Shown piece after piece: positions 1-12,213 of a DNA stretch of 64,000 nt (its first letter is position 1; every line of letters begins with the position of its first letter). This DNA is from Betaproteobacteria bacterium UKL13-2. Lineage in GTDB: Bacteria; Pseudomonadota; Gammaproteobacteria; Burkholderiales; Usitatibacteraceae. The stretch is from contig CP012157.1 in assembly GCA_001602455.1 (NCBI GenBank), positions 3,323,088-3,387,087 of the forward strand, written 5' to 3'. The position numbers were made by a program, and so were the translations under genes. Below the pieces are notes generated by a model. It was given only the letters and a program-made list of their open reading frames with translations. It made no database searches and was not told the DNA's origin.

Positions 1-440
1 GCCTCAGCCATGCGGTGTACTTCTTCGCGCTTCTTAATCGCCGATCCGCGCCCCTCAGAGGCATCGATCAACTCGCCCGCCAAACGAGCACCCATCGACT
101 TTTCACCGCGCTTGCGAGCAGCTTCACGAATCCAACGCATGGATAACGCGAGACGGCGCACAGGGCGAACTTCAACTGGAACCTGGTAGTTCGCACCGCC
201 AACGCGCCGCGACTTCACCTCGACCATTGGCTTAACAGCGTTGATCGCGGTGTTAAAAACCTCGATCGGATCTTTGCCAGATTTCTTCTGGATTTGATCC
301 AACGCGCCGTAGATGATTCGCTCTGCAACCGACTTCTTGCCAGCGGTCATGAGGACATTGACGAACTTTGAAAGTTCGACGTTTTTGAATTTCGGATCCG
401 GCAGGATCTCGCGTTTGGGAACTTCGCGACGACGAGGCAT
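1..440 (-). CDS. rpsG: 30S ribosomal protein S7, 3' end outside window
   Basis: S7 binds the 3' major domain of 16S rRNA and nucleates assembly of the 30S head. The ATG lies at 438-440 on the minus strand and the frame stays open to the window edge, giving about 146 of the usual ~156 residues. The N-terminus reads [15 protein letters not shown], and [16 protein letters not shown] is the family's conserved stretch. An AGAGGAAACA Shine-Dalgarno-like sequence precedes the start. It lies 44 bp after rpsL, as in the str operon; fusA would be expected next, outside the window. The identification is secure; only the last few codons are missing. Confidence 0.97.
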   Translation of the reverse strand, partial: MPRRREVPKREILPDPKFKNVELSKFVNVLMTAGKKSVAERIIYGALDQIQKKSGKDPIEVFNTAINAVKPMVEVKSRRVGGANYQVPVEVRPVRRLALSMRWIREAARKRGEKSMGARLAGELIDASEGRGSAIKKREEVHRMAE

Positions 441-484
441 GATTGTTTCCTCTTACTGAATACTTTAGAAAATGAAGGGGACGC

Positions 485-871
485 TTACTTCGCGCCGCCA
501 GCCTTAGGCTGTTTTGCACCGTACTTGGAACGGGACTGTTTGCGGTCTTTGACGCCCGCCGTATCCAGCGAACCGCGCACCATGTGGTAGCGAACGCCAG
601 GCAAATCCTTAACGCGGCCACCACGAATCAGCACAACCGAGTGCTCTTGCAGGTTATGTCCTTCGCCACCGATATACGAAATGACTTCGTAGCCATTGAC
701 GAGACGAACCTTGGCAACCTTACGAAGCGCTGAGTTTGGTTTCTTCGGGGTTGTGGTGTACACACGGGTGCAAACGCCGCGCTTCTGAGGGCTGTTTTGC
801 AGTGCCGGCGACTTGCTTTTGACGGTAACTTTAGTGCGCGGCTTGCGCAGCAACTGATTGATGGTTGGCAT
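485..871 (-). CDS. rpsL: 30S ribosomal protein S12
   Basis: S12 sits at the decoding centre and controls tRNA selection accuracy. The 128-residue product begins [12 protein letters not shown] and has the two loops around the streptomycin site, [11 protein letters not shown] and [13 protein letters not shown]. Lysines are kept at the positions equivalent to E. coli K43 and K88, so the allele looks streptomycin-sensitive. The C-terminal tail ([13 protein letters not shown]) is a few residues longer than in E. coli. It is the first gene after the rpoC terminator and is followed by rpsG, so it probably starts a separate str transcript, although I could not pick a convincing promoter in 872-1045. 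Confidence 0.98.
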   Translation of the reverse strand: MPTINQLLRKPRTKVTVKSKSPALQNSPQKRGVCTRVYTTTPKKPNSALRKVAKVRLVNGYEVISYIGGEGHNLQEHSVVLIRGGRVKDLPGVRYHMVRGSLDTAGVKDRKQSRSKYGAKQPKAGGAK

Positions 872-1045
872 AGGTAAATCCGCTCGATATAAATCGAATA
901 ATGATCAATGGCTAAATTGTTTCCTGCTCGAAACTTGGCTCGCAATACAGGCCGAGAAGCTCCGGGTTCGAATACAGGGTGTCAAAAAACTGCGCAAGGC
1001 GAATGAACCACCTACGACATTTCAGGACAGCCCAAGATTATCCGA

Positions 1046-1082
1046 CAAAAAATGCTTAGCTGTCAATCGACAGCCAAGCATT
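1046..1082 (-). terminator. Intrinsic terminator after rpoC
   Basis: Read on the minus strand, a 14-bp stem with one mismatch (AATGCTTGGCTGTC / GACAGCTAAGCATT) around a GATT loop is followed directly by a run of T. It begins 29 bp after the rpoC stop. This is a standard Rho-independent terminator and separates rpoBC from rpsL-rpsG. Confidence 0.9.
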
Positions 1083-1110
1083 ACTTGTGAACGACCCGCT
1101 CAAGCGTCTA

Positions 1111-4100
1111 TTAGGCCGCTTGGTCCTCAGCCGTCTTATCCTCGGCTTCATCCAATACAAAGCCGTAGCTCGCGGTCGAACTCGATGCCCGCGGGCCAAC
1201 GCGCTTACGGTTACGGTGGTATGCAAGACCCGTACCTGCTGGAATGAGTCGTCCCACAATGACGTTTTCCTTGAGGCCGCGGAGATCGTCCTTCTTGCCC
1301 ATGATGGCAGCTTCGGTCAGAACACGTGTGGTCTCTTGGAAGGACGCGGCCGAGATAAACGAATCGGTCGAGAGTGACGCCTTGGTGATACCCAGCAAGT
1401 TGTAGTTGTAATGGGCTGGCTTCTTGCCATCCCTGACCACCTTATCGTTCTCGTCCAACACCTCGGCACGCTCCAGTTGCTCACCGGTGATGAAGCGGGT
1501 GTCACCCGGATCGACGATTGATACACGGCGCAGCATTTGACGCACGATCACTTCGATATGTTTGTCGTTAATCTTCACGCCCTGTAGACGATAAACGTCT
1601 TGCACTTCGTCGGTAATGTAACGCGCTAGCGCTTCCATCCCCTGCAAACGCAAGATGTCGTGCGGATCGGCTGGGCCGTCAACAATCGACTCACCCTTGT
1701 TCACCACCTGTCCGTCGTGCGCAGTGACGTGTTTGTCTTTAGGGATCAAGTACTCGTGGGGCATTCCATCAAAGTCAGTAATCACCAACCGCTGTTTACC
1801 CTTGGTATCTTTACCGAACGAAACCGTACCAGTGACCTCCGCCAAGACGCCAGCGTCCTTCGGTGAACGGGCTTCAAACAACTCGGCAACGCGCGGCAGA
1901 CCACCGGTGATGTCACGTGTCTTGGACGACTCTTGCGGAATACGCGCCATCACTTCGCCCACACCAACTTGCTGGCCGTTTTTCACCGTAATGATCGAGC
2001 CGATCTGGAAGGTGTAAGCAACCGGTGCATCGGAATTGTTTTGCTTTATTTCCTTGCCCGATGCATCCACCAGCTTGACCGCAGGTCGAAGTCCCTTAGT
2101 TGCGGCGGAGCCACGGCGCTTCGGGTCAATCACCACTAGGCTTGAAAGTCCGGTGGTTTCGTCGATTTGTTTCGCGACGGTAACCCCTTCTTCAACGTTC
2201 TCGAAGCGAACCTCACCCGCATACTCGGTGATGATCGGACGGGTGTGCGGATCCCATGTTGCAAGCGCTTGCCCGGCCTTGATCTTGTCGCCATCCTTAA
2301 TAGCCATCATGGCACCGTAGGGCACCTTGTGGCGCTCGCGTTCGCGACCGGCGTCGTCAGCGATGATGATCTCACCGCTGCGCGAGATGACGATCACTTC
2401 TTTGCGTGCGTTCAGCACATGACGCATGGTTGGCATGAACTTCAACGTACCGGCCGACTTTGCCTCAACGCTGCTTGACGCCGCTGTACGTGATGCTGCA
2501 CCGCCGATATGGAAAGTGCGCATGGTCAACTGTGTGCCAGGCTCACCGATCGACTGCGCCGCAATGACGCCAACGGCTTCACCGACGTTGACCATCGAGC
2601 CGCGGCCCAAATCACGGCCATAACATTTGGCGCACAGACCATAGCGCGTATCGCAGGTTAGAGGGGTACGCACTTTGACTTCATCGATGCCAGCGGCATC
2701 AATTTCATCCATTGCGTCCTCATCCATCATGGTGCCAGATGTCACGAGCACCTTGCCCGTCTCAGGATGAATGATGTCACCCTGAGCAACGCGTCCGAGG
2801 ATACGTTCACGTAGCGCCTCCACGACTTCGCCGCCCTCCACGAGCGCCTTAACGGCCAACCCGTTTTCGGTTTTGCAATCGTCCTCGGTCACAACCAAGT
2901 CTTGCGTCACATCGACCAAGCGACGTGTGAGGTAACCAGAGTTCGCCGTCTTCAATGCGGTATCGGCAAGACCTTTACGCGCACCGTGCGTGGAAATAAA
3001 GTACTGAAGAACGTTCAAGCCCTCGCGGAAATTCGCCGTAATTGGCGTCTCAATAATCGAGCCATCCGGCTTGGCCATCAGGCCGCGCATACCTGCTAAC
3101 TGGCGAATCTGCGCGACCGAGCCACGCGCACCAGAGTCGGCCATCATATAGATCGCGTTGAAGGACTCCTGCGTCGTTTGCTTACCATCGAGCGTCGTCA
3201 CTGGCTCTGACCCGAGCTGCTCCATCATCGCCTTGGCGACCTGATCGCCGGCACGGCCCCAGATATCGACCACTTTGTTGTAACGCTCGCCCTGAGTCAC
3301 CAGACCCGAGGTGTACTGTGCTTCGATTTCTTTGACTTCCTGCTCAGCCGTCGAAATGATGTCCTTCTTCTGCGGCGGCACCAGCATGTCATCGATTGAG
3401 ATCGAAAGCCCGGCTTTGGTTGCGTACGTGAACCCGGTATACATCAACTGATCCGTGAAGATTACGGTTTCGCGAATGCCGCAACGACGGAACGCGGCGT
3501 TGATGAGTTTAGAAATTTCTTTCTTCTTCAAGGCTTTGTTGATGTGCGGGAACGGCAATCCTGGCGGGAGGATTTCCGAAAGGATCGCACGACCGACTGT
3601 GGTCTCGTAGCGTTTCACGCGGGCGAAAACTTCTCCCTTTTCATCCTTATCGGTCTCAGCGATGCGAACTAAAACCTTGGCGTTCAATGACACTTCGCCT
3701 GTTTCATAAGCACGCTGCGCCTCGGCGACGTTGATGAACATTGAGCCTTCGCCTTTAGCGGCCACACGCTCACGGGTCATGTAATACAGACCCAAGACGA
3801 TATCCTGTGAAGGCACAATCGATGGCTCACCCGAAGCCGGGAACAACACGTTGTTTGACGCGAGCATCAGCGTACGCGCCTCCATCTGCGCTTCAAGCGA
3901 GATCGGTACATGTACTGCCATCTGGTCGCCGTCAAAGTCGGCGTTAAACGCGGCACAAACCAGCGGATGCAACTGAATTGCCTTGCCTTCAATCAGCACC
4001 GGCTCGAACGCTTGAATACCAAGACGATGCAGGGTTGGCGCACGATTCAACATCACCGGATGCTCGCGGATGACGTCTTCCAAGATATCCCAAACGATCG

Positions 4101-5316
4101 GCTCTTCAGCCTCGACCATACGCTTGGCGGCCTTGATGGTGGTCGCCATGCCGAGAACTTCCAACTTGTGGAAAATGAACGGCTTGAACAACTCAAGCGC
4201 CATTTTCTTCGGCAAACCGCACTGGTGCAGTTTCAGTGTCGGACCGACCACGATGACCGAACGACCCGAGTAATCTACGCGCTTACCGAGCAAGTTTTGA
4301 CGGAAGCGACCCGACTTACCTTTGATCATATCGGCAAGCGATTTCAGCGCACGCTTGTTCGCGCCCGTCATCGCCTTACCGCGACGACCGTTGTCGAGCA
4401 AGGAGTCAACCGACTCTTGCAGCATACGCTTTTCGTTACGAACGATGATCTCAGGTGCTTTCAACTCCAACAAACGCTTCAAGCGGTTGTTACGGTTGAT
4501 TACGCGGCGATACAGGTCATTCAGATCGGATGTGGCAAAACGACCACCGTCCAATGGCACTAGCGGGCGCAGATCCGGCGGGAGTACCGGCAGAACTTCG
4601 AGCACCATCCAATCAGGCTTAATGCCCGACTTCGAAAACGCCTCGAGCACTTTCATGCGCTTGGCAATTTTCTTGATTTTGGCTTCGGAACCGGTGTTGC
4701 CCAAATCTTTGCGCAACTGCTCCAGCTCACCCGGCAAGTCTAACTTGCGAAGTAGTTCACGAATACCTTCCGCCCCCATGAGAGCGGTGAAGTCGTCGCC
4801 GTACTCTTCTACCTTGGCGAGGTAATCGTCTTCAGTCAGAAGCTGACACTTGTTTAACGGCGTCATGCCACCATCGACCACCACATATGCCTCGAAATAA
4901 AGCACGCGCTCAATGTCACGCAACGTCATATCCAGTACCATGCCCAAACGTGAAGGCAGGGACTTCAAGAACCAGATATGCGCCGTTGGGCTTGCCAACT
5001 CAATGTGTCCCATGCGTTCGCGGCGCACTTTGGACAGCGTGACTTCAACACCGCACTTCTCACAGATGACCCCACGGTGCTTGAGTCGCTTGTATTTACC
5101 GCACAAGCATTCGTAATCTTTGATCGGGCCAAAAATTTTGGCGCAGAACAAACCGTCACGCTCAGGCTTGAACGTGCGGTAGTTAATCGTCTCAGGCTTC
5201 TTTACTTCACCATACGACCACGAGCGGATCTTTTCTGGCGAGGCGAGTCCGATCTTGATTGCATCGAACTCTTCTTCCTGCGTGACTTGCTTAAATAGGT
5301 CTAGTAACGCTTTCAT
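1111..5316 (-). CDS. rpoC: RNA polymerase subunit beta'
   Basis: Beta' carries the RNA polymerase catalytic magnesium. At 1401 residues it is the usual proteobacterial length (E. coli 1407). Visible motifs are the N-terminal zinc finger ([20 protein letters not shown], about residues 70-90), the catalytic NADFDGD loop (about residue 460), and the second zinc site built from [11 protein letters not shown] (about residues 890-900). The start ATG at 5316 follows an AATTTGGAGAAC ribosome-binding site. It lies 30 bp after rpoB, so the two large subunits are co-transcribed, and it is followed by an intrinsic terminator. Nothing looks damaged. Confidence 0.99.
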   Translation of the reverse strand: MKALLDLFKQVTQEEEFDAIKIGLASPEKIRSWSYGEVKKPETINYRTFKPERDGLFCAKIFGPIKDYECLCGKYKRLKHRGVICEKCGVEVTLSKVRRERMGHIELASPTAHIWFLKSLPSRLGMVLDMTLRDIERVLYFEAYVVVDGGMTPLNKCQLLTEDDYLAKVEEYGDDFTALMGAEGIRELLRKLDLPGELEQLRKDLGNTGSEAKIKKIAKRMKVLEAFSKSGIKPDWMVLEVLPVLPPDLRPLVPLDGGRFATSDLNDLYRRVINRNNRLKRLLELKAPEIIVRNEKRMLQESVDSLLDNGRRGKAMTGANKRALKSLADMIKGKSGRFRQNLLGKRVDYSGRSVIVVGPTLKLHQCGLPKKMALELFKPFIFHKLEVLGMATTIKAAKRMVEAEEPIVWDILEDVIREHPVMLNRAPTLHRLGIQAFEPVLIEGKAIQLHPLVCAAFNADFDGDQMAVHVPISLEAQMEARTLMLASNNVLFPASGEPSIVPSQDIVLGLYYMTRERVAAKGEGSMFINVAEAQRAYETGEVSLNAKVLVRIAETDKDEKGEVFARVKRYETTVGRAILSEILPPGLPFPHINKALKKKEISKLINAAFRRCGIRETVIFTDQLMYTGFTYATKAGLSISIDDMLVPPQKKDIISTAEQEVKEIEAQYTSGLVTQGERYNKVVDIWGRAGDQVAKAMMEQLGSEPVTTLDGKQTTQESFNAIYMMADSGARGSVAQIRQLAGMRGLMAKPDGSIIETPITANFREGLNVLQYFISTHGARKGLADTALKTANSGYLTRRLVDVTQDLVVTEDDCKTENGLAVKALVEGGEVVEALRERILGRVAQGDIIHPETGKVLVTSGTMMDEDAMDEIDAAGIDEVKVRTPLTCDTRYGLCAKCYGRDLGRGSMVNVGEAVGVIAAQSIGEPGTQLTMRTFHIGGAASRTAASSSVEAKSAGTLKFMPTMRHVLNARKEVIVISRSGEIIIADDAGRERERHKVPYGAMMAIKDGDKIKAGQALATWDPHTRPIITEYAGEVRFENVEEGVTVAKQIDETTGLSSLVVIDPKRRGSAATKGLRPAVKLVDASGKEIKQNNSDAPVAYTFQIGSIITVKNGQQVGVGEVMARIPQESSKTRDITGGLPRVAELFEARSPKDAGVLAEVTGTVSFGKDTKGKQRLVITDFDGMPHEYLIPKDKHVTAHDGQVVNKGESIVDGPADPHDILRLQGMEALARYITDEVQDVYRLQGVKINDKHIEVIVRQMLRRVSIVDPGDTRFITGEQLERAEVLDENDKVVRDGKKPAHYNYNLLGITKASLSTDSFISAASFQETTRVLTEAAIMGKKDDLRGLKENVIVGRLIPAGTGLAYHRNRKRVGPRASSSTASYGFVLDEAEDKTAEDQAA

Positions 5317-5346
5317 ATGTTCTCCAAATTCAGTTCGTCACGCGGA

Positions 5347-8300
5347 TTAATAACGCTCGAGATCGATATCGATCGCGAGTGAGCGAATTTCCTTGACCAA
5401 GACGTTGAACGACTCGGGCATACCCGCTTCGATCTTGTGCTCGCCTTTGACGATGGACTCGTACACTTTGGTACGACCATTGGTGTCGTCTGACTTGACG
5501 GTGAGCATTTCCTGCAAGGTGTAAGACGCGCCGTAGGCTTCCAGCGCCCAGACTTCCATCTCACCGAAGCGCTGACCCCCAAACTGCGCCTTACCACCGA
5601 GCGGTTGTTGGGTCACCAGTGAGTACGGCCCGGTTGAACGTGCGTGCATCTTGTCGTCCACCAAGTGATGGAGCTTTAGGATGTGCATATAACCAACGGT
5701 GACAGGACGCTCGAAGGCTTCGCCGGTGCGGCCATCGTGAAGCGTAACCTGCGTCTTGGTCGGCGTGAGCCCCATGCGCTTAGTCGTCTCGTCGTCATAG
5801 GCGAGGTCGAGCATCGATCGGATTTCCGTTTCCGCCGCGCCGTCGAACACCGGCGTAGCGAATGGAACTCCCTTGGTGAGGTTTTTTGCCATCGTCATAA
5901 TTTCGGTCGACGAGAGCTCATCCAAGTTCTCTTTCTTGCCGCTGGTGTTATAGACCTTGTCCAAGAATTTACGCATCTTGGCTTCATCAGCGCCCGCACG
6001 CAACATGCCGCCAATCTTGTGTCCTAAGCCCTTTGCCGCCCAACCCAAATGCGTCTCAAGAATCTGTCCGACGTTCATACGTGATGGAACACCCAGCGGG
6101 TTGAGCACGATATCCATCGGCGTACCGTCTGCCATAAATGGCATATCTTCGATCGGCACAATCTTGGAGATAACACCCTTGTTACCGTGGCGTCCCGCCA
6201 TCTTGTCACCCGGCTGTAGGCGGCGCTTAACGGCAACATAGACCTTGACCATCTTTTGCACGCCTGGTGGCAGCTCGTCACCTTGCGTGAGCTTGCGCTT
6301 TTTCTCTTCGAACGCTTTGTCGAACTCTTTCCGCGTCAATTCAAGCGCTTCTTTCAACGCTTCGAGCTGACGTGCATCGTCGTCCTCAGTCAAGCGAATA
6401 TCAAACCAATCGTGGCGTGGCAGGTCCGCGAGATAGGCCTTGGTGAGTTTGTCACCCTTGGCTAACTTTTTCGGGCCGCCCTTGGCAACTTTGCCAATGA
6501 GCATCTTCTCAATACGCTGGAAGGAATCGTCTTCAACGATACGCAACTGATCGGCCAAGTCTTTCTTGTAATCCTTCAACTGGTCATCAATGATTTGCTG
6601 GGCACGCTTGTCGCGTACGATGCCTTCGCGGGTGAACACCTGCACGTCGATCACGGTGCCGAAAATACCGGACTGCACACGCAGCGAAGTGTCCTTAACG
6701 TCAGAAGCCTTTTCACCGAAGATGGCACGGAGCAACTTCTCTTCCGGCGTCAACTGCGTTTCGCCCTTCGGTGTGACCTTCCCGACGAGTACGTCACCGG
6801 CCTCAACTTCGGCACCGATGTAGACGATACCCGACTCATCCAGTCGACCCAACATGCGCTCGGACAGGTTTGAAATATCACGGGTGATTTCTTCTGGGCC
6901 GAGCTTGGTGTCACGCGCCACAACAGACAACTCTTCGATATGAATCGAGGTGTAACGATCTTCAGCAACGATCGCTTCCGAGATCAAGATTGAATCTTCG
7001 AAGTTGTAGCCGTTCCAGGGCATAAACGCGACCATTAAGTTTTGGCCGAGCGCCAATTCGCCCATATCCGTCGACGCGCCGTCAGCAATCACGTCGCGCT
7101 TGGCGATGATGTCGCCAACTTTGACGAGCGGACGCTGGTTGATGTTGGTGTTTTGGTTGGAACGAACGTACTTCGTGAGGTTGTAAATATCCACACCCGC
7201 TTCGCCGGCAACCGTCTCGTTGTCATTCACACGAACAACAACGCGACTCGCGTCAACAAATTCGACACGCCCGCCGCGGCGCGCCATCACGGCCGTGCCC
7301 GAGTCAAGCGCCACCGTACGTTCAATACCGGTACCAACGAGGGACTTCTCAGCACGCAAGCACGGTACTGCTTGGCGTTGCATGTTAGAGCCCATCAACG
7401 CACGGTTCGCGTCATCGTGCTCTAGGAACGGAATCAACGAAGCCGCAACAGAGACGATCTGCGCGGGCGCGACGTCGATGTAGTCGATGGTCTCCGGGCG
7501 CGCCAGCATAAACTCATTGTGCTGGCGGCAGCTAACAAGCTCATCCACAAAATGACCGACTTTGTCTGTATCCGCATTCGCCTGCGCGATGGTGTACTTG
7601 CTTTCTTCAATTGCGGAAAGGTACTCGATTTCGTTCGTGATCTTGTTGTTGATCACCTTACGATATGCAGTTTCAATGAAGCCGTATTCATTCACCTGTG
7701 CGAACAGCGCAAGGGAGTTGATCAGACCAATGTTCGGTCCTTCTGGCGTTTCGATTGGGCAGACACGACCATAGTGGGTCGGATGCACGTCACGCACCTC
7801 GAAGCCGGCACGTTCACGCGTCAGACCACCTGGTCCGAGTGCGGAAACACGACGCTTGTGGGTAATCTCAGACAGCGGATTCGTTTGGTCCATAAACTGC
7901 GACAACTGGCTTGATCCAAAGAACTCCTTGATCGCCGCTGACACCGGTTTGGCGTTGATCAAATCATGCGGCATCAAGTTTTCGCTCTCGGCCTGCGAGA
8001 GACGCTCACGCACGGCGCGCTCAACGCGCACTAATCCCGAGCGGAATTGGTTTTCAGCCAATTCACCCACCGAGCGTACACGACGATTACCGAGGTGATC
8101 GATGTCATCCACTTCGCCGCGACCGTTTCGCAACTCGACCAAAATCTTGATCACAGCAACGATGTCTTCGGTGGACAAGGTCATCGCGCCGGTCAATTCT
8201 TCGCGGCCGATCCGGCGGTTGAACTTCATGCGACCAACCGCGGATAAGTCGTAGCGATCCGGCGAAAAGAACAATGCATTGAAGAGCGTGTTCACCGCAT

Positions 8301-9483
8301 CTTCGGTCGGCGGCTCGCCTGGACGCATCATGCGGTAAATCGCAACCTTGGCGTTCAATGCATCAACCGTCTCATCAATACGCAGCGTGGACGAGATATA
8401 GGCACCCTGATCGAGATCGTTGGTGTACAGGGTGTAGATTGACTCAACACCCGCGTCGATCAGCTTACGCAGATTGACTTCGGTGAGCTCTTCGTTGGCG
8501 TTCGCGACAATTTCGCCGGTATCAGTGTTGACGATGTTGGTCGCAAGAACGCGACCAATCAAATACTCTTCGTTCACTGGCATGGTTTTCATCTTCGCGA
8601 CTTCCATGTCACGAATATGTTTAGCCGTAATGCGCTTGTCTTTTTGAACCAGCACCTTGCCATCTTTGGTCAAGATGTCGAACTTGGCGATTTCACCCTT
8701 CAGGCGATCCGGCACCAACTCGAGTTCAATCTCACCTTTCTTGGTGATTTGGAATTGGTCAAACGCAAAGAACTCGCGCAAGATCTGATCCGGCTTGTAG
8801 CCCAGCGCCTTGAGCAGAATGGTGACCGGCATTTTGCGACGGCGGTCAACACGGAAATACAAATAGTCTTTTGGATCAAATTCAAAATCCAACCACGAAC
8901 CACGGTAGGGAATCACGCGCGCCGAGAACAACAACTTACCAGACGAGTGCGTCTTGCCGCGATCGTGTTCGAAAAACACGCCAGGCGAACGGTGCAACTG
9001 CGAGACGATGACCCGCTCGGTGCCGTTGATCACAAACGAGCCATTTTGTGTCATGAGCGGGATTTCGCCCATGTACACTTCTTGCTCTTTCATTTCTTTG
9101 ACGGTCGGCTTCGAAGCCTCGCGATCCATAATCACCAAGCGCACTTTTGCGCGTAGCGGTGAGGCATACGTCAATCCGCGCTGTTGGCATTCCAACACGT
9201 CAAATGGAGGCTGGCTCAGCGTATAGCTCTGAAACTCTAGTCGGGCAAACTGGTTGTGCGACACAATCGGGAACACCGAATTGAATGCCGCTTGCAGACC
9301 CTGCATTTTGCGGTTCATGACCGCAACATCGGCCTGCAAAAATTCAGCGTAGGAATTGAGCTGGGTGGCCAGCAAAAACGGCACGTCCAACACACTGGCA
9401 CGTTTCGCGAACGATTTGCGAATACGCTTTTTCTCCGTGTAGGTGTAATGCGGCGCGGGGGAGGCTACTGAAGCTTGGGACAT
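5347..9483 (-). CDS. rpoB: RNA polymerase subunit beta
   Basis: Beta forms one pincer of RNA polymerase and the rifampicin pocket. The product has 1378 residues (E. coli 1342). The rifampicin cluster reads [18 protein letters not shown] followed by VSALGPGG, with the drug-contact Asp, His and Ser of the sensitive type all present. C-terminal motifs include [13 protein letters not shown] and the [24 protein letters not shown] clamp-region segment. A GGAGATCCATCA ribosome-binding site precedes the ATG at 9483. It is separated from rplL by an unusually long 695-bp spacer full of hairpins, and lies 30 bp before rpoC. Confidence 0.99.
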   Translation of the reverse strand: MSQASVASPAPHYTYTEKKRIRKSFAKRASVLDVPFLLATQLNSYAEFLQADVAVMNRKMQGLQAAFNSVFPIVSHNQFARLEFQSYTLSQPPFDVLECQQRGLTYASPLRAKVRLVIMDREASKPTVKEMKEQEVYMGEIPLMTQNGSFVINGTERVIVSQLHRSPGVFFEHDRGKTHSSGKLLFSARVIPYRGSWLDFEFDPKDYLYFRVDRRRKMPVTILLKALGYKPDQILREFFAFDQFQITKKGEIELELVPDRLKGEIAKFDILTKDGKVLVQKDKRITAKHIRDMEVAKMKTMPVNEEYLIGRVLATNIVNTDTGEIVANANEELTEVNLRKLIDAGVESIYTLYTNDLDQGAYISSTLRIDETVDALNAKVAIYRMMRPGEPPTEDAVNTLFNALFFSPDRYDLSAVGRMKFNRRIGREELTGAMTLSTEDIVAVIKILVELRNGRGEVDDIDHLGNRRVRSVGELAENQFRSGLVRVERAVRERLSQAESENLMPHDLINAKPVSAAIKEFFGSSQLSQFMDQTNPLSEITHKRRVSALGPGGLTRERAGFEVRDVHPTHYGRVCPIETPEGPNIGLINSLALFAQVNEYGFIETAYRKVINNKITNEIEYLSAIEESKYTIAQANADTDKVGHFVDELVSCRQHNEFMLARPETIDYIDVAPAQIVSVAASLIPFLEHDDANRALMGSNMQRQAVPCLRAEKSLVGTGIERTVALDSGTAVMARRGGRVEFVDASRVVVRVNDNETVAGEAGVDIYNLTKYVRSNQNTNINQRPLVKVGDIIAKRDVIADGASTDMGELALGQNLMVAFMPWNGYNFEDSILISEAIVAEDRYTSIHIEELSVVARDTKLGPEEITRDISNLSERMLGRLDESGIVYIGAEVEAGDVLVGKVTPKGETQLTPEEKLLRAIFGEKASDVKDTSLRVQSGIFGTVIDVQVFTREGIVRDKRAQQIIDDQLKDYKKDLADQLRIVEDDSFQRIEKMLIGKVAKGGPKKLAKGDKLTKAYLADLPRHDWFDIRLTEDDDARQLEALKEALELTRKEFDKAFEEKKRKLTQGDELPPGVQKMVKVYVAVKRRLQPGDKMAGRHGNKGVISKIVPIEDMPFMADGTPMDIVLNPLGVPSRMNVGQILETHLGWAAKGLGHKIGGMLRAGADEAKMRKFLDKVYNTSGKKENLDELSSTEIMTMAKNLTKGVPFATPVFDGAAETEIRSMLDLAYDDETTKRMGLTPTKTQVTLHDGRTGEAFERPVTVGYMHILKLHHLVDDKMHARSTGPYSLVTQQPLGGKAQFGGQRFGEMEVWALEAYGASYTLQEMLTVKSDDTNGRTKVYESIVKGEHKIEAGMPESFNVLVKEIRSLAIDIDLERY

Positions 9484-10178
9484 TGATGGATCTCCGAACG
9501 TTGTAGAACACCACTTGTTGTGGTGTCAAAGTTCTTCGACTGGCGCAGACGATGTTATGTCGGCGTCATTTGGTGAAGGGCCGCTACCCTTCGCTGGCGG
9601 ACGGTGAGAGGACCTCACCCGGACCAAACGTCTTCTGCAGTCGTTTCAGAAGACAAACCAAAACGCATCAGTTGCGCTTTGGTTTAGCTTCTAGGCAAAA
9701 CATAAACTCTAATATTGGCGGGGGTTTTCAGACGTTTTTGCCTGAAAAGCCGCTCTGGTGTTTCACTTCCAAATACGGGAAACTATTTCAGCTATCCCCG
9801 TCCCCGCGTGCAACCACAAGGGGCACGCCGGGCGGGAACCCAAGTTTATTCAGCGCAGGGCATTTCGATATTAGGCTCCCGCCTTCGCGGGAGCGGGGAA
9901 ATTCACCACATTTGGAAATTGACCATATCTCATTGGCGCATCGATGAATACTGCGTCGTCCCAGTGAACAACCACTCCATATCGACCATCTTGAAACAGC
10001 AAAGACCCAGAGCCTTCTCTTGGCCTTTGCTGCAACACTTCACCGCAACTCAAGTCAATTTCGATTCGGTCGCGCCCACGAGCGGCTTGAGGTTGAGATG
10101 AGAAGCGCAACCGTATGCTTTATACGGCGAGCATCGCAATCTCAAGATCGAGCCGCGCAGCACGCGAACGGGCGAAAT
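9484..10178 (-). promoter_or_regulatory. rplL-rpoB intergenic region with several hairpins
   Basis: This 695-bp spacer has no convincing gene. It contains several self-complementary segments: 9508-9526 (7-bp stem ACACCAC/GTGGTGT), 9630-9654 (8-bp perfect stem GTCTTCTG/CAGAAGAC), 9655-9685 (12 of 13 pairs, AAACCAAAACGCA arm) and the palindrome at 9875-9894. In E. coli the equivalent, shorter spacer holds an attenuator and an RNase III site that uncouple L7/L12 from RNA polymerase levels. A similar role is inferred here from position and structure only. A 79-codon open frame on the minus strand (9871-10110, TTG start) runs into the palindrome and is not credible as a gene. Confidence 0.5.
9875..9894. 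repeat. REP-like palindrome
   Basis: A perfect 8-bp stem, GCTCCCGC / GCGGGAGC, around CTTC. Imperfect G+C-rich palindromic sequence lies just to its left (about 9798-9838). Palindromes of this type (GGCTCCCGCGAAGGCGGGAGCC-like) are common extragenic elements in betaproteobacteria. Here it interrupts the rplL-rpoB spacer. Confidence 0.6.
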
Positions 10179-10553
10179 TTATTTGAGTTCGACTTTGGCG
10201 CCCGCTTCTTCCAGCTTCTTCTTCATTGCGTCAGAGTCAGCTTTGTTTGCGCCTTCTTTAACTGCCTTAGGTGCGCCTTCAACCAGCGCCTTCGCTTCAG
10301 CCAAGCCCAGACCGGTGATTTCGCGAACAGCCTTAATTACGCCGATCTTGTTTGCGCCGATTTCCATCAACATCACGTTGAACTCAGTCTTCTCTTCGGC
10401 GGCTGGCGCGGCTGCGCCACCACCGGCTGCTGGAGCCGCCATTGCCGCTGCGGATACGCCGAACTTCTCTTCGATCGCTTTAACCAGATCGTTCAAATCC
10501 ATAACCGACATTGTGTCGAGGGATGCCAAAAATGCGTCTTTATCGAATGCCAT
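10179..10553 (-). CDS. rplL: 50S ribosomal protein L7/L12
   Basis: L7/L12 forms the flexible stalk that recruits translation GTPases. The 124-residue product has the N-terminal dimerisation helix (about 1-30, [20 protein letters not shown]), an Ala/Gly/Pro-rich hinge (about 38-53, [16 protein letters not shown]) and a C-terminal factor-binding domain with [25 protein letters not shown]. The GTGAAGGAAACAC upstream of the ATG supplies a good ribosome-binding site, as expected for a protein made at four or more copies per ribosome. It lies 51 bp after rplJ, from which it is co-transcribed. Confidence 0.98.
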   Translation of the reverse strand: MAFDKDAFLASLDTMSVMDLNDLVKAIEEKFGVSAAAMAAPAAGGGAAAPAAEEKTEFNVMLMEIGANKIGVIKAVREITGLGLAEAKALVEGAPKAVKEGANKADSDAMKKKLEEAGAKVELK

Positions 10554-10604
10554 GATGTGTTTCCTTCACTAATACTGTTGAATAGATTGATATCGCAAAA
10601 AAAC

Positions 10605-11120
10605 TTAAGCAGCCGGAGCAGCTTCAGCAGACGGGCCGGACTTCTTTTCGGCCACCGCTGCGAGGACACGAGCCATGCGCGAAATCGGGCTTTGCATCAG
10701 ACCCAACAACTGCGCGAGCAACACTTCCTTGCTCGGGATATTGGCAAGCGCTTTTACGCCAGCCTGATCGAGGACCTTGCCGTTATAGGCGCCGGCCTTG
10801 ATGACGAACTTATCGTTGCTTTTGGCAAAATCGCTAACCACTTTTGCGGCAGCAACTGCGTCTTCCGAGAAGCTATAAATCAGCGGACCGACCATCTGGT
10901 CTTTAGCAACTTCAAACGAAGTGCCCTCGACTGCACGACGTGCCAACGTGTTTTTGATCACACGCAGGTACACGCCTTGCGAACGCGCATCCGCACGCAG
11001 CTTGGTCATGCCAACCACTTCCGTGCCGCGATATTCTGCGAGCACCATCGTTTGGGCTTTCGCGATGTTCGCGATTACCTCAGAAACGACTTCTTTCTTG
11101 CCTTCCAGATTCAAACTCAC
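10605..11120 (-). CDS. rplJ: 50S ribosomal protein L10
   Basis: L10 anchors the L7/L12 stalk to 23S rRNA. I place the start at the GTG at 11118-11120 (protein [15 protein letters not shown], 171 residues plus stop) because AAAGGAGATC lies just upstream and the protein then has the usual length. The longer frame to 11174 would add a non-conserved, Cys/Phe-containing leader. The conserved segment [18 protein letters not shown] is near residue 30. The C-terminal helices (residues ~130-171), which bind L7/L12, end in [14 protein letters not shown]. Expression is probably controlled by the structured leader at 11121-11481. Confidence 0.96.
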   Translation of the reverse strand: MSLNLEGKKEVVSEVIANIAKAQTMVLAEYRGTEVVGMTKLRADARSQGVYLRVIKNTLARRAVEGTSFEVAKDQMVGPLIYSFSEDAVAAAKVVSDFAKSNDKFVIKAGAYNGKVLDQAGVKALANIPSKEVLLAQLLGLMQSPISRMARVLAAVAEKKSGPSAEAAPAA

Positions 11121-11481
11121 GTTTGATCTCCTTTCGTTGAAAAATGCATACCGACAAAATATCGGTATCCACACTCACAGCGACCTTCGCTTGGAGATCT
11201 TGAGGTTCGGCGGTTGTGCCAAACAACATGAAATCGTTGCGGGTGACGCCATCTGCGTAGGGTGACTTGCGCCAATTAATCAGTAGCAACTGCCACCGAC
11301 CCTACGGTCTTGGATAACCCCATGATGTCGATGCCTTGACATCACGAGACCCAATCTTTCCCGGTGAAAAAATACTCACCGTACTGACTTTTCGGTTTTG
11401 CCCACTGAAATCGTCAGGCTGCGCCTGCGATTTCGACTGACTGAGCCCGACAAAAGTAGGTTTGTACTTTTGTCGGAATGT
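11121..11481 (-). promoter_or_regulatory. rplA-rplJ spacer: candidate L10 leader with three hairpins
   Basis: The 361-bp spacer before rplJ contains three clear stems: 11148-11168 (perfect 7 bp, ATACCGA/TCGGTAT, next to the ribosome-binding site), 11407-11434 (12 bp with one bulged base, arms GAAATCG-CAGGC / GCCTG-CGATTTC), and 11447-11476 (perfect 12 bp, CCGACAAAAGTA / TACTTTTGTCGG), which lies 5 bp past the rplA stop. In other bacteria this position holds the rplJ promoter and the L10-binding autoregulatory leader. I infer the same here but did not verify the kink-turn consensus. The hairpin next to rplA lacks a T-run, so it is not a simple terminator. Confidence 0.55.
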
Positions 11482-12213
11482 CTATCCTTGCTGACCTTGT
11501 GGCTGCGACGAGAAGGCTGACGTCTCCAAACGCACGCCAATGCCCATTGTTGAAGACAGCGAAATCTTCTTCAGATAGACACCCTTCGACGATGCTGGCT
11601 TCGCTTTGTTTACGGCAGCGATCAACGCCGTCAGATTTTCAGTCAACGCGTCGTTGGCAAACGATGCGCGGCCAATCGTACATTGCACGATGCCAGCTTT
11701 GTCGGCGCGATACTGTACTTGACCCGCCTTCGCGTTCTTGACTGCCTGCTCGACGTTTGGCGTAACAGTGCCGACTTTCGGGTTTGGCATCAAGCCGCGT
11801 GGACCCAACACCTGACCCAACGTGCCGACAACTTTCATCGCATCTGGTGTGGCGATCACGACATCAAAGTCCATGAAGCCGCCCTTGATACGTTCAGCCA
11901 GATCATCAAAGCCAACGATGTCCGCACCGGCAGCCGTCGCCTTGTCAGCATTCGCGCCCTGCGCAAACACCGCAACGCGCACCGACTTGCCAGTACCGCG
12001 CGGCAACACGACCGAGCCGCGAACCGATTGATCAGACTTCTTTGCATCGATACCCAAATTGATCGCAACGTCGACCGACTCGTCAAATTTTGCGGTCGCT
12101 GTCTTCTTGACGATTTCAAGCGCATCAGCGACAGGGTATGTCTTATCACGATCCACCAAGCCAACAAATTTCTGCATGCGCTTGGTGAGTTTTACTGTTT
12201 TTTCGTTAGCCAT
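11482..12213 (-). CDS. rplA: 50S ribosomal protein L1
   Basis: L1 forms the mobile stalk that moves deacylated tRNA out of the E site, and in many bacteria it represses its own rplK-rplA mRNA. The product has 243 residues, slightly above the usual 231-235, with a C-terminal tail [10 protein letters not shown]. The start [16 protein letters not shown] is standard; conserved segments [18 protein letters not shown] and [15 protein letters not shown] are present. The ATG shares its A with the rplK TAA stop, so translation of the two is coupled. Confidence 0.98.
   Translation of the reverse strand: MANEKTVKLTKRMQKFVGLVDRDKTYPVADALEIVKKTATAKFDESVDVAINLGIDAKKSDQSVRGSVVLPRGTGKSVRVAVFAQGANADKATAAGADIVGFDDLAERIKGGFMDFDVVIATPDAMKVVGTLGQVLGPRGLMPNPKVGTVTPNVEQAVKNAKAGQVQYRADKAGIVQCTIGRASFANDALTENLTALIAAVNKAKPASSKGVYLKKISLSSTMGIGVRLETSAFSSQPQGQQG

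Noticed and set aside
3910..4825. Long plus-strand open frames opposite rpoC (and similar ones opposite rpoB)
   Set aside because: Overlap with conserved rpoBC coding sequence, with no ribosome-binding site or family match.
9871..10110. 79-codon minus-strand frame in the rplL-rpoB spacer
   Set aside because: The TTG start has no good ribosome-binding site and the last residues (PAPAKAGA) are translation of a palindromic repeat. A decayed gene fragment cannot be excluded.
10020..11126. Plus-strand open frame of 368 codons opposite rplL and rplJ
   Set aside because: It lies wholly antisense to two certain ribosomal protein genes and has the Arg/His/Cys-rich composition of a complementary-strand shadow.
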